From the NCBI RefSeq assembly GCF_030694085.1, contig NZ_JAUXZE010000071.1, positions 122,727-186,726 on the forward strand: 64,000 nt of DNA. Direction: 5' to 3'. The notes beneath the pieces were generated by a model. That model had not been told where the DNA came from. It saw only the letters and a list, made by a program, of their open reading frames with translations, and did not search any database. Shown here in pieces: positions 51,992 to 61,773 of the stretch. The stretch comes from Tabrizicola sp. Its GTDB lineage: Bacteria > Pseudomonadota > Alphaproteobacteria > Rhodobacterales > Rhodobacteraceae. Within the stretch, counting starts at the first letter, position 1. Every line of letters starts with the position of its first letter. A program made the translations under genes and the position numbers.

Positions 51992-52800
51992 AGCCCGCCC
52001 TGTGCAGTCAGCGGCTTTGACAGAATCGCGCGCGTTGCGGCAGTTACGTCCTCTTGCCGCATCAGGCTTTCGCCGATCAGGAAACAGCGCGCACCGTACT
52101 GGGCCAGATCGGCCAGGTCGTTGGGAGTGTAAAGGCCGCTTTCGGCGACGATCATCCGGTCGGCCGGAACCATGCGGGCCAGTTTGCGGGTGGTATCCAG
52201 CGTCACCTCGAAGGTGTGGAGGTTACGGTTGTTGATCCCGATCAGCGGTGACTTCAGGAGAGCGGCGCGTTCCAATTCGGCCTCGTCATGCACCTCGATC
52301 AGCACGTCCATGCCAAGGTCGGTTGCCGCGTCTTCCAGTTCGGCGGCCTGGCTGTCGTCCAGCGAGGCCATGATGATCAGGATGCAGTCGGCGTTCAGCG
52401 CGCGGGATTGGGTGACCTGCCAGGGGTCGTAAAGGAAATCCTTGCGCAGGCAGGGCAGGGCGACCGCGTTGTGGGCGGCGACCAGATACTCGTCCGCGCC
52501 CTGGAAGGACGGCGCGTCGGTCAGGACCGACAGGCAGGTGGCGCCGCCAGCCTCATAGGCCTTGGCCAGGGCCGGCGGGTCGAAATCCGGGCGGATCAGG
52601 CCTTTCGACGGGCTGGCCTTCTTGATCTCGGCGATCAGGCCATAGCCGATCAGCGTCGCCTCACGCAGGGCGCGGGCAAAGCCGCGGGGCGGGGCGGCAG
52701 AGCGGGCGGCGGCCTCCAGGTCGGCCAGGGACGTGGTGGCCTTGGCCTTGGCAACCTCCTCCAGCTTGTAGGCCTTGATGCGGTCGAGGATGGTGGACAT
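51988..52800 (-). CDS. trpC: Indole-3-glycerol phosphate synthase
   Basis: 270 residues, TIM barrel, tryptophan synthesis. Catalytic Lys in [25 protein letters not shown], and [18 protein letters not shown], all family blocks. Start at 52800. It lies eight bases after trpD and overlaps moaC. The open frame extends into trpD out of its frame and is not part of the gene. Confidence 0.97.
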   Translation of the reverse strand: MSTILDRIKAYKLEEVAKAKATTSLADLEAAARSAAPPRGFARALREATLIGYGLIAEIKKASPSKGLIRPDFDPPALAKAYEAGGATCLSVLTDAPSFQGADEYLVAAHNAVALPCLRKDFLYDPWQVTQSRALNADCILIIMASLDDSQAAELEDAATDLGMDVLIEVHDEAELERAALLKSPLIGINNRNLHTFEVTLDTTRKLARMVPADRMIVAESGLYTPNDLADLAQYGARCFLIGESLMRQEDVTAATRAILSKPLTAQGGL

Positions 52801-52808
52801 GGGGCCTC

Positions 52809-53822
52809 TCAGGCGTTCGTCAGGCGGCGGAGCGCATCGACCTTTGACCTGGCCGCGCCGGAATCGATCGACTCCCTGGCCAACGCCACGCCCTCGGCCA
52901 GGGTTCCCGCCTTGTCGGCCACCACAAGGGCGGCGGCGGCGTTCAGAAGGACCGCATCGCGGTAGGCGCCCGGTGCGCCGTCCAGAAGGGCGCGGAAGGC
53001 CTGGGCGTTTTCGGACGGGGTGCCGCCGAGGATCGCCTCGAACGGGTGGGGGGTCAGGCCTGCATCCTCGGGGTGAACGGTGAAGTCCCGCACCGCGCCG
53101 TTCTCGACTGCCGACACGGAGGTCGGGCCGCAGATCGTGATCTCGTCCGTGCCGTCCGAGCCGTGGACGAGCCAGGCTTTCTCGGACCCCAGCGTGAGGA
53201 GGGTTTCGGCCATCGGGCGGATCAGGGCATCGGAGAAGGCTCCGGTCAGCTGTCGCTTGACCCCGGCGGGGTTGGTCAGCGGGCCGAGGATGTTGAAGAT
53301 GGTCCGGGTGCCAAGTTCCGCCCGGACCGGCATGACATGGCGGATCGCGGGGTGGTGCATCGGCGCCATCATGAAGCCGATCCCGGCCTCGGCCAGGCAG
53401 CGTTCCACGATGTCGGGGCCGATCATGACGTTCAGCCCCATCTCGGTCAGGGCATCGGCGGCGCCGGATTTGGACGACAGGTTTCGGTTGCCGTGCTTGG
53501 CGACGGTCACGCCCGCGCCTGCGACGACAAAGGCGGTGGCGGTGGAGATGTTGAGCGTGCCCTTGCCGTCGCCGCCGGTTCCGACGATGTCCATCGCGCC
53601 GTCGGGGGCCTTCACGGCGTTGCATTTCGACCGCATCACGCTGGCGGCGGCGGCGTATTCGTCGACCGTCTCGCCCCGGGTGCGCAGCGCCATCAGAAAG
53701 CCGCCCATCTGGGCCGGGGTGCCCTGGCCCTCGAACAGGGCGTCGAAGGCGGATTCGGCCTCGGCCCGCGTCAGGGGGCGGTTCGCGGCGATGCCGATCA
53801 GGGGTTTCAGGACGTCGCTCAT
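52809..53822 (-). CDS. trpD: Anthranilate phosphoribosyltransferase
   Basis: 337 residues. Transfers phosphoribose from PRPP to anthranilate. PRPP site [17 protein letters not shown] and [17 protein letters not shown] are clear. Start overlaps the trpG stop (ATGA). Confidence 0.97.
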   Translation of the reverse strand: MSDVLKPLIGIAANRPLTRAEAESAFDALFEGQGTPAQMGGFLMALRTRGETVDEYAAAASVMRSKCNAVKAPDGAMDIVGTGGDGKGTLNISTATAFVVAGAGVTVAKHGNRNLSSKSGAADALTEMGLNVMIGPDIVERCLAEAGIGFMMAPMHHPAIRHVMPVRAELGTRTIFNILGPLTNPAGVKRQLTGAFSDALIRPMAETLLTLGSEKAWLVHGSDGTDEITICGPTSVSAVENGAVRDFTVHPEDAGLTPHPFEAILGGTPSENAQAFRALLDGAPGAYRDAVLLNAAAALVVADKAGTLAEGVALARESIDSGAARSKVDALRRLTNA

Positions 53823-54406
53823 GCCGGGACCCTGGCTTTGGCTTCGTCAAGGAAGTTCCGCAAAAGCTGGTGGCCGTGTTCCGAGGCGATTGATTCCGGG
53901 TGGAACTGGACGCCCTCGATCAGGTGGTGCCTGTGGCGCAGGCCCATGATCGTGCCGTCTTCCAGCCAGGCGGTGATTTCGAGGTCGGCAGGCAAGGTGG
54001 CGCGGTCGACGACGAGGCTGTGGTAGCGGGTGGCCTGGAAGGGTGAGGGCAGGCCGCGGAAGACGCCTTTGCCGGAGTGGTGCATGCTGCCCATCTTGCC
54101 GTGGACGATTTCATGGCAGCGGACGACCTTGCCGCCAAAGGCTTCGCCGATGGTCTGGTGGCCAAGGCAGACGCCGAGGAGGGGGATGCCGGCGCTGGCT
54201 GCGGCTTTGGTGAGCGGCAGACAGATCCCGGCGGCGGCGGGGTCGCAGGGGCCGGGGGAGAGGACGATCACCTCCGGCTGCATGGCGATCACGTCCTGGA
54301 CTTCCAGCGCGTCGTTCCGCTTGACGACCACCTCTGCGCCAAGCTCGCCCAGGTAGTGGACGAGGTTGTAGGTGAAGCTGTCGTAGTTGTCGATCAGGAG
54401 GAGCAT
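53819..54406 (-). CDS. trpG: Anthranilate/aminodeoxychorismate synthase glutaminase subunit
   Basis: 195 residues. Glutamine amidotransferase class [12 protein letters not shown], nucleophile Cys in LGVCLGHQ, and His-Glu in GVQFHPES. Supplies ammonia to TrpE, and in many bacteria also to PabB. trpE is not in the window. First gene of the trpGDC-moaC-moeA run. Confidence 0.96.
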   Translation of the reverse strand: MLLLIDNYDSFTYNLVHYLGELGAEVVVKRNDALEVQDVIAMQPEVIVLSPGPCDPAAAGICLPLTKAAASAGIPLLGVCLGHQTIGEAFGGKVVRCHEIVHGKMGSMHHSGKGVFRGLPSPFQATRYHSLVVDRATLPADLEITAWLEDGTIMGLRHRHHLIEGVQFHPESIASEHGHQLLRNFLDEAKARVPA

Positions 54407-54564
54407 CGGTTTCCCCGGGGGCGGCTACCGGCTGGTTATCGCCGATGCGGGGGGCGGTGTAAACCGGGGTTTCCGAAGGCCGCCCACGCAGGACAGATTG
54501 TCGGCGCTTGGGAAATCAAGGGGTTGGGCGGGGGCGTTTACGTGGTCTTAATCCTGCGCGGCAG

Positions 54565-54632
54565 CTCGTCGCTTCCTTCGGTCGCTCCTCGCGGGCGATC
54601 CCCGACGAGAGACCGGAGGGAGCGAGAAGGCG
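54565..54632. repeat. Post-stop inverted repeat, copy C
   Basis: CTCGTCG at 54565-54571 pairs with CGACGAG at 54603-54609, and a 14-base inner arm starting TCGCTTCC pairs with two mismatches. Ends next to the cupin gene's stop codon. Shares TCGCTCCTCGCGG with the element at 58859. Confidence 0.65.
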
Positions 54633-54998
54633 TCACTCATGGTGGACCAGGTCATCTTCGCCGAAGTAGCATCCGGTTTGCACGGTGATCAGGATGACGG
54701 GCAGGCGGCCGGGGTTTTCCAGCCGGTGGGGCTGGCCGAGGGGGATGTGGATGGCTTCGCCCTCGACCACCAGCCGGGCACGATGGCCGAGGGTGATCTG
54801 GGCAGTGCCTTCGACAACGATCCAGTGTTCGGAGCGGTGGAGATGGGACTGGAGTGAACGGGCCTCGCCCGGAGCAAGGTGGAGCACGCGGACGCGGAAG
54901 CGCGTGCCTTCGGCGAGGATCGGGTGTTCGAGGACGGGTTCGGCGGCGGCGAAGATCATCGACGTCTCGGCAAAGCCAGCGGGGTGCGATCCGTCCAT
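54633..54998 (-). CDS. Cupin protein, mannose-6-phosphate isomerase type II C-domain-like
   Basis: 121 residues, a stand-alone single cupin: SLQSHLHRSEHWIVVEGTA with metal-binding His/Glu and a second motif GEAIHIPLGQPHRLENPG. This pattern belongs to the C-terminal domain of bifunctional mannose-1-phosphate guanylyltransferase/M6P isomerase. No nucleotidyltransferase domain is attached, and no sugar genes adjoin it, so its substrate is uncertain. Start at 54998 after GGAGAG. Confidence 0.82.
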   Translation of the reverse strand: MDGSHPAGFAETSMIFAAAEPVLEHPILAEGTRFRVRVLHLAPGEARSLQSHLHRSEHWIVVEGTAQITLGHRARLVVEGEAIHIPLGQPHRLENPGRLPVILITVQTGCYFGEDDLVHHE

Positions 54999-55196
54999 GA
55001 GCTTTCTCTCCTGTCCCATGCCGCAAGTGAGCCGGGAAATGGTTAGCGGGGGGTTAATGCCGTCGGGCCATTTCGGGGCATTTCGGGGGCGGGTGATGCA
55101 GGATGTCTGACGACCCCCCACCCCCATCCCCTCCCCACTGAGGGGAAGCGCCCGGTGTGGGCGTTGCATGCAAGGTCCTGGCGTTTCGAGCGGAGC

Positions 55197-55315
55197 GGCG
55201 GTTTTCAGATTGAGCGCCTTGGCAGGCGCAAGCCTTTTCTCTCGCCTCTCTGCGCGAAGGGCGCAGAGAGGCTCGGGCCTGCCTCCGGCGGGGATATTTG
55301 GGAACAGGTGAAAGG
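55197..55315 (+). repeat. Structured dispersed element, copy 1
   Basis: Contains a perfect 11-bp hairpin: CCTCTCTGCGC at 55245-55255 and GCGCAGAGAGG at 55261-55271, loop GAAGG. Left part has TTTTC, ATTGAGCGC and TTTTCTCTCGC; right part is GCCTCCGGCGGGGATATTTG ending CAGGTGAAAGG. It matches 35131-35245 on the other strand. The 329 bases between the cupin gene and the tdh stop otherwise hold nothing I can name. Confidence 0.75.
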
Positions 55316-55327
55316 GCTGGTCGGGAT

Positions 55328-56377
55328 TTATGTCCAGTCCAGCACGACCTTGCCCGAAAGCCCGGAGCGCATCGCCGCGAAGCCGTCCTGGAACTGGTCA
55401 ACCTTGAAGCGGTGGGTGATGACGCGGCGGATGTCGAGGCCGTTTTCCAGCATGGCGATCATCTTGTACCAGGTCTCGAAGATCTCGCGGCCATAGACGC
55501 CCTTGATGGTGATGGCTTTGAAGACGATGCGGGACCAGTCCACCGGGGATTTGCCGGGCGGGATGCCGAGCATGGCGATGCGGCCGCCCATGACCATGTG
55601 GTCTACCATCTGATCAAGCGCCTGCTGGCTGCCCGACATTTCCATGCCGACGTCAAAGCCTTGCGTCATGTGGAGGCCGGCGTAGACCGACTTGAGATCG
55701 GTGGTGGCGACGTTGACCGGGACCACATCGGCGACCTGGCCCGCAAGGTCGAGCCGGGCCTGATTGATGTCGGTGATCACCACATGCCGCGCGCCGACGT
55801 GGCGGGCGACGGCGGCGGCCATGATGCCGATGGGGCCGGCGCCGGTGATCAGGACATCCTCGCCGATCAGGTCGAAGGAAAGCGCCGTGTGGACGGCATT
55901 GCCGAGGGGGTCAAGGATCGCGCCGATCTCGTCGTCGATGGCGTCGGGCAGCGGGACGACGTTGAAGGCGGGGAGACGCAGGTATTGCGCGAAGGCGCCG
56001 GGTTCGTTGACGCCGATGCCGCGGGTTTCGGGGTCGAGGTGGAAGCGGCCCGACCGGCTTTGGCGCGAGGTCTTGCCGATCAGGTGGCCTTCACCCGAGC
56101 ATCTCTGCCCGATCTCCAGCCCTTCGACGTTGCGGCCCTTGTCGACGATGAGGCCGGCGAATTCGTGGCCGGTGACGAGGGGGACGGGGACGGTCCGCGA
56201 GGCCCAGTCGTCCCAGTTCCAGATATGGATGTCGGTGCCGCAGATGCCGGTCTTGTGGATCTTGATCAGCACGTCGTCGGGGCCGATCTCGGGGACGGGC
56301 CGCGTTTCCATCCAGAGGCCGGGTTCGGGTTTCGACTTGGCCAGCACGGTCATTTCGTTGGGGCGGTAGTTGGTCAT
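55328..56377 (-). CDS. tdh: L-threonine 3-dehydrogenase
   Basis: 349 residues, medium-chain zinc dehydrogenase; oxidises threonine to 2-amino-3-ketobutyrate with NAD. Catalytic zinc ligands Cys46 (GICGTD) and His71-Glu72 (GHEF); NAD site [12 protein letters not shown]. The lobe that normally has four Cys for structural zinc reads [19 protein letters not shown] (98-115) and has none. Its start overlaps the methyltransferase stop, last gene of kbl-MT-tdh. Confidence 0.95.
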   Translation of the reverse strand: MTNYRPNEMTVLAKSKPEPGLWMETRPVPEIGPDDVLIKIHKTGICGTDIHIWNWDDWASRTVPVPLVTGHEFAGLIVDKGRNVEGLEIGQRCSGEGHLIGKTSRQSRSGRFHLDPETRGIGVNEPGAFAQYLRLPAFNVVPLPDAIDDEIGAILDPLGNAVHTALSFDLIGEDVLITGAGPIGIMAAAVARHVGARHVVITDINQARLDLAGQVADVVPVNVATTDLKSVYAGLHMTQGFDVGMEMSGSQQALDQMVDHMVMGGRIAMLGIPPGKSPVDWSRIVFKAITIKGVYGREIFETWYKMIAMLENGLDIRRVITHRFKVDQFQDGFAAMRSGLSGKVVLDWT

Positions 56378-56979
56378 CTTGCGGTGTCCTTCCCGAGGGC
56401 AAGCCAGGTCCAGCCGATCCCGGCGGCGGCGGTTTCGGCGTCATGGGCAGGGGCGTCGTGGCGGCGGAGAAGCTGCAGCCCTGCAGCTTTGGCGCGGACG
56501 ATCTCGGTTTCCGGGTCAAGGTCGTGCAGCGGCGCGCCAGGGGGAACCGGGCCGCGGCGCAGGGCCAGGAAGACGCGCCCGTCCTGGGTCAGGAGGTCGG
56601 CCAGCCGCCCAAGCGCAAGGGTGCGGTCAGCCGGGTCGAGGTGGTGCCAGACGGCGTTCACCAGGATGAGACCATAGCGGCCTGTCAGTCCTGCCAGGTC
56701 GGGCAGTGCGGTGTTGACCACCGTTGCAGCCGGAACGCGGCGGGCAATCATTTCGCGGAAGGCGGCGACCGGCTCGGCCGCGGTGACGGCATGGCCGTGC
56801 GACTGGAACCAGGCGGTGTCGCGGCCGCTTCCGGCGCCGATGTCGAGAACGGGGGCCGGTGGTGGCGGGATGAGGTCGGTCAGCCCGGTCAGGATCCTGT
56901 CGGTGGTCACGCTGTCGTAGCGGCGGGCCATGGTGTCGGCATTGGCTGCGTAGATAGCAAGCGCCGGGTCCTCGGTCAT
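56374..56979 (-). CDS. Class I SAM-dependent methyltransferase
   Basis: 201 residues. SAM motif [17 protein letters not shown], then acidic AAEPV, and motif [15 protein letters not shown]. Substrate unknown. It overlaps kbl at its start (four bases) and tdh at its end, so it is translated with both enzymes of threonine breakdown. Confidence 0.88.
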   Translation of the reverse strand: MTEDPALAIYAANADTMARRYDSVTTDRILTGLTDLIPPPPAPVLDIGAGSGRDTAWFQSHGHAVTAAEPVAAFREMIARRVPAATVVNTALPDLAGLTGRYGLILVNAVWHHLDPADRTLALGRLADLLTQDGRVFLALRRGPVPPGAPLHDLDPETEIVRAKAAGLQLLRRHDAPAHDAETAAAGIGWTWLALGKDTAR

Positions 56980-58169
56980 GCGAGGACTCCGGTGGCTTTG
57001 CCCGCTGCCGTGAAGGCGTCAAGCGCGAAGTCGAGGTCTTCGCGGGTGAGGGTGGCGTTCATCTGGGTGCGGATGCGGGCCTGGCCTTTGGGCACGACGG
57101 GGAAGAAGAAGGGGGCGACATGGACGCCGCGCTGGTTGAGATCGGCGGCCATGGCTTGCGCAAGCTTGGCGTCGCCCAGCATCACCGGGATGATCGGGTG
57201 GTCGCCGGGCAGGAGGGTGAAGCCTGCGGCGGTGAGGCCTGCGCGCCAGTACTGCGCGTTGTCGGTGAGCTGCTGGCGCAGGTCGTCGGCTGTCTCCACG
57301 ATGTCCAGCGCGGCGAGGGCGGCACCCACCACGGCGGGGGGGAGTGCGTTGGAAAAGAGGTAGGGGCGCGCGCGTTGTCTGAGGAGGTCGATCACGGGTT
57401 GCGGTCCGGCGATGTAGCCTCCCAGCGCGCCGCCGAGAGCCTTGCCGAGGGTGCCGGTCAGGATGTCGACCTCGATGCCTGCGCGGGCAGGGGTGCCTGC
57501 GCCCCTGGGGCCGGTGAAGCCGGTGGCGTGGCAGTCGTCGACCATGACCATTGCCCCGTAACTGTCTGCAAGGGCGCGGATTTCGGAGAGCTTGGCGTAG
57601 AAACCGTCCATCGAGAAGACGCCATCGGTGGCGATCAGGATGAAGCGCGCGCCGTCAGCTTTTGCGGCGTTCAACTGGGCTTCGAGGTCGGACATGTCGC
57701 TGTTGGCGTAACGGTAGCGTTTCGCTTTGCACAGGCGGATGCCGTCGATGATGCTGGCATGGTTCAGCGCGTCGGAGATGACGGCGTCTTCGGGACCGAG
57801 AAGGGGTTCGAACAACCCGCCGTTGGCGTCGAAGCAGGCGGCGAAGAGGATGCTGTCGTCGTGACCGAGGTATTGGGCAAGGCGCGCCTCAAGCTGGCGG
57901 TGCAGGTCCTGCGTGCCGCAGATGAAGCGGACCGAGGCCATGCCGAAGCCGTGGTCGTCCATCGCGGCCTTGGCGGCGGCGATCAGGCGGGGGTCGTCGG
58001 CCAGACCGAGATAGTTGTTGGCGCAGAGGTTCAGCATTTGCCGACCCGCCATCTGGACATGGGTGCCCTGCGCCCCTGTGATCAGGCGTTCGCGCTTCAT
58101 CAGGCCGTCGGCCTCGATGCCCTTGAGAGTCGCGGTGATGTGGTCGAGGAAGGTGGCGGCATCCGTCAT
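56976..58169 (-). CDS. kbl: Glycine C-acetyltransferase (2-amino-3-ketobutyrate CoA ligase)
   Basis: 397 residues, PLP enzyme of the alpha-oxoamine synthase family. Splits 2-amino-3-ketobutyrate with CoA to glycine and acetyl-CoA, directly after Tdh. PLP lysine in [20 protein letters not shown] holds the aspartate. 85 bases downstream of the XRE-cupin regulator gene and the first structural gene of the operon. Confidence 0.96.
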   Translation of the reverse strand: MTDAATFLDHITATLKGIEADGLMKRERLITGAQGTHVQMAGRQMLNLCANNYLGLADDPRLIAAAKAAMDDHGFGMASVRFICGTQDLHRQLEARLAQYLGHDDSILFAACFDANGGLFEPLLGPEDAVISDALNHASIIDGIRLCKAKRYRYANSDMSDLEAQLNAAKADGARFILIATDGVFSMDGFYAKLSEIRALADSYGAMVMVDDCHATGFTGPRGAGTPARAGIEVDILTGTLGKALGGALGGYIAGPQPVIDLLRQRARPYLFSNALPPAVVGAALAALDIVETADDLRQQLTDNAQYWRAGLTAAGFTLLPGDHPIIPVMLGDAKLAQAMAADLNQRGVHVAPFFFPVVPKGQARIRTQMNATLTREDLDFALDAFTAAGKATGVLA

Positions 58170-58254
58170 GGCAGAGTCCTTTCCGGTTTGGCGGAATTTG
58201 GCAGACGACGGTCATCGTGTCAACTTGGCGGATGATTTTCCGTAATACTGGAAT

Positions 58255-58806
58255 TCAGCTATCCTGGACGATCAGGATGGCCCGGGCGGCTGTCTCGGCG
58301 GCGATCTCGTGCGGGCGGTCGGCTGGGTAGCGGGCGACGTCGCCGGGGGTCAGGTCGTCCGAAGCCTCGCCCGAAGTGACCGTCAGGCGGCCTTCGAGGA
58401 CGGTCAGGTGTTCGCGGCAGCCGGGGGAATGGGGGTCGGAACTGAGGCGGGCGCCCATGGTGAACTGGAGTTCGTAAACCTCATGCTGGCCAACGCTTTC
58501 GGGGCCGGAGAGGATGCGGATCGTGACGCCGCCGCGCTGGATGACGGGGGCGGACGAGGCGCGGGTGACTTCGATCCCGGGCGCGGGGCGGCCTTCGAGA
58601 AGGCCGGCGAAGTCAAGCTGGAGCGCCTGGGTCAGCGCCCAGAGCGTCGCGACGGTGGGCGAGGATTCGCCGCGTTCGATCTGGCTGACCATCGAGCGCG
58701 AGACGCCGGACAGCTTGGCGGCGGCGTCGAGGGAAAGGCCACGCGCCTTGCGGGCGGCGCGAAGCGAGGCGGCAAGACGGTCGTGGATGTCGGAGCGATC
58801 GGCCAT
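58255..58806 (-). CDS. XRE-family regulator with C-terminal cupin
   Basis: 183 residues. HTH (LSLDAAAKLSGVSRSMVSQI, then ERGESSPTVATLWAL) and a cupin sensor from about 105 (HEVYELQFTMGARL to HEIAAETAARAIL). This architecture usually senses an amino acid or related ligand. Same strand as kbl and directly upstream, so control of threonine-to-glycine conversion is likely. Confidence 0.9.
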   Translation of the reverse strand: MADRSDIHDRLAASLRAARKARGLSLDAAAKLSGVSRSMVSQIERGESSPTVATLWALTQALQLDFAGLLEGRPAPGIEVTRASSAPVIQRGGVTIRILSGPESVGQHEVYELQFTMGARLSSDPHSPGCREHLTVLEGRLTVTSGEASDDLTPGDVARYPADRPHEIAAETAARAILIVQDS

Positions 58807-58858
58807 GCGTCATGGTGGCGGGGAAGGGCGGGGGCGTCAATCGTTGCCCTTTGGCGCG

Positions 58859-58924
58859 CTCGTCGTCGACTTCGTCGCTCCTCGCGGACGTTGCGACGAG
58901 AAGCCGAAGGCGAACGAGGAGCGG
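58859..58924. repeat. Post-stop inverted repeat, copy B
   Basis: CGCTCCTCG at 58876-58884 pairs perfectly with CGAGGAGCG at 58915-58923. It ends one base before the selO stop codon on the minus strand. Same family as 54565 and, less closely, 31290. Confidence 0.7.
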
Positions 58925-60331
58925 TCAGGTGCCGCAGAAGGTGACGTAGGGGCCGAAGCCGGTGGGGGCGGGGAGCATGTAGGGCTCGGACTCCACGAAA
59001 GGCTGCTGGATCGCGGTGAGAAGGGCGTGGAACGGGGCCATGTCGCCGTTGGTGGCGGCGGTCAGGGCTTCTTCGACCTGGTGGTTGCGGGGGATCACGG
59101 CGGGATTGGTTGCGGCAAGGCGCTGTGCCGCGCCTTCCTCGGCGCGGACCCGCCAGCGGGGCAGCCATGCTTCCATCCTGGAGAAGTCGTCTAAGAGCGG
59201 GCGCAGCGCGGTCTCGTCGGCAAGGCGGCGGAAGGTCAGGGTCCAGTCGGCCCCTTCCATCGCCGTCAAGAGGTCGTCGGCGAGTTGCGCGTCGCCGTCG
59301 TCTTCGCCCACAAGGCCCATCTTGCGGCGCATCACCGCGAGCCATTCGGCGCGGTAGCGCGGGGCGATGCCGGTCAGGCGGTCGTTCGCGATCTCGATGG
59401 CCCTCTCTTGCGACGCGTCGAGCAGCGGCACCAGCGTCTCGGCCAGCCGCGCCAGGTTCCAGCCAAGGATCAGCGGCTGGTTGGCATAGGCATAGCGGCC
59501 CTGATGGTCGATCGAGGAAAAGACGGTGCCGGGCGCGTAGGCTTCCATGAAGGCGCAAGGGCCGTAGTCGATGGTCTCGCCCGAGATCGCCATGTTATCG
59601 GTGTTCATAACGCCGTGGATGAAGCCAAGGCCCATCCATTCGGCAATCAACGCCGCCTGACGCGCGATGACGGCATCAAGGAAGGCAAGATAGGGGGTCG
59701 GGGCCGCCGCCAGATCGGGGTAATGGCGGGCGATGGCATGGTCGGCCAGCGCCTTGACATTGGTCTGGTCGCTACGGGCGGCGAAGAACTGGAAGGAGCC
59801 GACACGGATATGGCTTGCGGCGACGCGGGCAAGGACCGCGCCGGGGAGCTTCGTCTCGCGCCAGACCTCCTCGCCCGTCGCGACGACGGCAAGCGAGCGG
59901 GTGGTGGGCACGCCGACAGCCGCCATGAACTCCGAAATCAGATATTCGCGCAGCATCGGCCCGATGGCGGCCTTGCCGTCGCCGCCGCGTGAGAAAGGAG
60001 TGCGGCCCGAGCCTTTCAGTTGCAGGTCGAAACGCTGGCCGTCGGGGGCAATGACTTCGCCCAGAAGGTGCGCGCGTCCGTCGCCCAGTTGCGGCGAGAA
60101 GCCGCCGAACTGGTGGCCGGCATAGGCCTGGGCGATGGGATCGGCCCCCGGTGGAAGACGTGCGCCAGAGAACCAGTCGGCCGCCTCGGCATCGGTCAGG
60201 GTCAGGCCAAGCGCATCCGCCAGGGACCGGTTCAAGGCCAGAAGCCTGGGTGCAGGGGCCACATCGGGGGCGGCGCGCAGGTAGGTCCCTGGCAGGTCGC
60301 GGGCATAGCTGTGGTCGAAGGTGATGGTCAT
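58925..60331 (-). CDS. selO: Protein adenylyltransferase SelO (YdiU)
   Basis: 468 residues, pseudokinase fold that transfers AMP to Ser/Thr/Tyr of redox proteins. Blocks: AGHQFGGFSPQLGDGRAHLLGE-type N-terminus, KGSGRTPFSRGGDGKAAIGP and the metal site HGVMNTDNMAISGETIDYGP. A Cys lies three residues from the end (TFCGT), the position of selenocysteine or cysteine in the family. Start at 60331 after AAGGGG. Confidence 0.95.
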   Translation of the reverse strand: MTITFDHSYARDLPGTYLRAAPDVAPAPRLLALNRSLADALGLTLTDAEAADWFSGARLPPGADPIAQAYAGHQFGGFSPQLGDGRAHLLGEVIAPDGQRFDLQLKGSGRTPFSRGGDGKAAIGPMLREYLISEFMAAVGVPTTRSLAVVATGEEVWRETKLPGAVLARVAASHIRVGSFQFFAARSDQTNVKALADHAIARHYPDLAAAPTPYLAFLDAVIARQAALIAEWMGLGFIHGVMNTDNMAISGETIDYGPCAFMEAYAPGTVFSSIDHQGRYAYANQPLILGWNLARLAETLVPLLDASQERAIEIANDRLTGIAPRYRAEWLAVMRRKMGLVGEDDGDAQLADDLLTAMEGADWTLTFRRLADETALRPLLDDFSRMEAWLPRWRVRAEEGAAQRLAATNPAVIPRNHQVEEALTAATNGDMAPFHALLTAIQQPFVESEPYMLPAPTGFGPYVTFCGT

Positions 60332-60468
60332 GAATGGACCCCTTTCACCCTTGGATATGGCGCGCGCATCGGCGAAGGACAAGCAGCCGGGTCCGGGACC
60401 AGATCCTTACGGAAGGATTTTGACAAGTTTCTTGCTTAAGAAATCTGGCTGGCTGGCGAGGTGAAAAG

Positions 60469-60545
60469 TGGTCGGGGCGGAGGGATTCGAACTCTCGACC
60501 TACGGTACCCAAAACCGTCGCGCTACCAGGCTGCGCTACGCCCCG
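60469..60545 (-). tRNA. tRNA-Pro (anticodon TGG)
   Basis: On the minus strand: acceptor CGGGGCG/CGCCCCG, anticodon stem ACGGT/ACCGT with loop TTTGGGT, T-loop TTCGAAT, discriminator A and encoded CCA. Reads CCA and other CCN codons. Confidence 0.97.
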
Positions 60546-60653
60546 ACGAGGCTCACTTACAGGGGAACGCAGGGATTGAAAAGCCTTCCTGTGCGGTCGT
60601 GTCAGCTGACCTTGGGCGACTGCAGGGAGATCGGGTTCCCGGTCGTTTCCGGT

Positions 60654-61121
60654 CTAGCCGTTGCAGGACCAGGCGGCGGTTTCGGACGGGATCGCGGGGT
60701 GGCGCATCACGGTGCCAGGGGCGATTCCCAGCTTTTCGGCCAGGCCGGCGTTGATCTCGAGCACGAACTGAACACCGTCGCCGCCGTCGATCGGGGTCAG
60801 GTCGCCCGGCACCGCACCCGAATGAACGCGGGTGACGGTGCCCGCCGGGTCGGCGAAGACCATGTCCAGCGGGATCAGCGTGTTCTTCATCCAGAAACTG
60901 ACCCGTCGCGGCGAGTCATAGACAAAAAGCATCCCCGACGCCGAAGCCAGTTCGGTCCGAAACATCAGGCCCTGCGCCCGTTCCTGTCCGTCGTCGGCGA
61001 CTTCGACCGCAAAGCTTTCGCGGCCCCCGTCCCAGCGAAGGTCCACCCGGTCCGGCGCGCAGGCCGCCTCGGCCCAGGCAGCTCCGGGCAGGAGGACAGC
61101 AAGGGCGAAGGCGCGCAGCAT
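60654..61121 (-). CDS. Exported DUF192 protein
   Basis: 155 residues with a signal peptide (MLRAFALAVLLPGAAWA). DUF192 core: ERAQGLMFRTEL, FWMKNTLIPLDMVF, and FVLEINAGLAEKLGI. Function of the family is unknown. It starts two bases after the stop of the cold-shock protein gene, so the two are probably cotranscribed. Confidence 0.88.
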   Translation of the reverse strand: MLRAFALAVLLPGAAWAEAACAPDRVDLRWDGGRESFAVEVADDGQERAQGLMFRTELASASGMLFVYDSPRRVSFWMKNTLIPLDMVFADPAGTVTRVHSGAVPGDLTPIDGGDGVQFVLEINAGLAEKLGIAPGTVMRHPAIPSETAAWSCNG

Positions 61122-61123
61122 CG

Positions 61124-61657
61124 CTACTCTTTCTCGCGCCCGGCGGCTTCCCAGGACACGACCTGGATGGCCATCCGGCCCCGCTTGCCTTCGATGATGC
61201 GCAACGCCACGGCTTCGCCGGCCGCAAGGTCGGCAAAGCCCGAGACGCGCAGCACCTCGGCATGGATGAACACGTCTTCGGGCTTGCCGAAGACATTGGC
61301 AAAGCCGAAGCCCTTGCCCTTGTCGAACCACTTCACGCGTGCCGGTTCCAGGGCCAGGGCAAGGATATCCTCGCTGACCATCTGGGCCGCATCCTCGCCG
61401 AAGGGCACAACGACGCCTTCCGGCGGATCGATGCGAACCACTTCAACGGCTTGCACGCCGCGCTGTGTCCTTTGAACACGGACCTCGATACCCGCACCAT
61501 CTGCCACTGACCCCTGCCCGAAGTTCCGAAGAACGTTCGCGTGCAGGAGAATATCTGCATCCGTCTGGTCTGAAACGATGAAACCGAAACCCTTGGAAGG
61601 ATCAAACCACTTAACGCGACCATGCACGATCTGCATGACCTCATCTTCTTCCGACAT
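61124..61657 (-). CDS. Double cold-shock-domain protein
   Basis: 177 residues with two cold-shock domains, each beginning VKWFDPSKGFGFI (about 15) and VKWFDKGKGFGFA (about 100), and RNP-like motifs. Binds single-stranded nucleic acid. The two-domain form is typical of alphaproteobacteria. The second domain is more divergent. Start at 61657 after GAGAAGG, giving an acidic MSEEDEV N-terminus. Confidence 0.92.
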   Translation of the reverse strand: MSEEDEVMQIVHGRVKWFDPSKGFGFIVSDQTDADILLHANVLRNFGQGSVADGAGIEVRVQRTQRGVQAVEVVRIDPPEGVVVPFGEDAAQMVSEDILALALEPARVKWFDKGKGFGFANVFGKPEDVFIHAEVLRVSGFADLAAGEAVALRIIEGKRGRMAIQVVSWEAAGREKE

Positions 61658-61773
61658 TTACAGAGCCTTCTCCCCAGAATGAGCCCTAGGCGGCACAGAT
61701 GGGGCGAAAGTTAACCGGGGATCAAGGGCAAATGTGCCGGTTCGTTGCATAAAATCCGACAAGTCCCGGAAAC

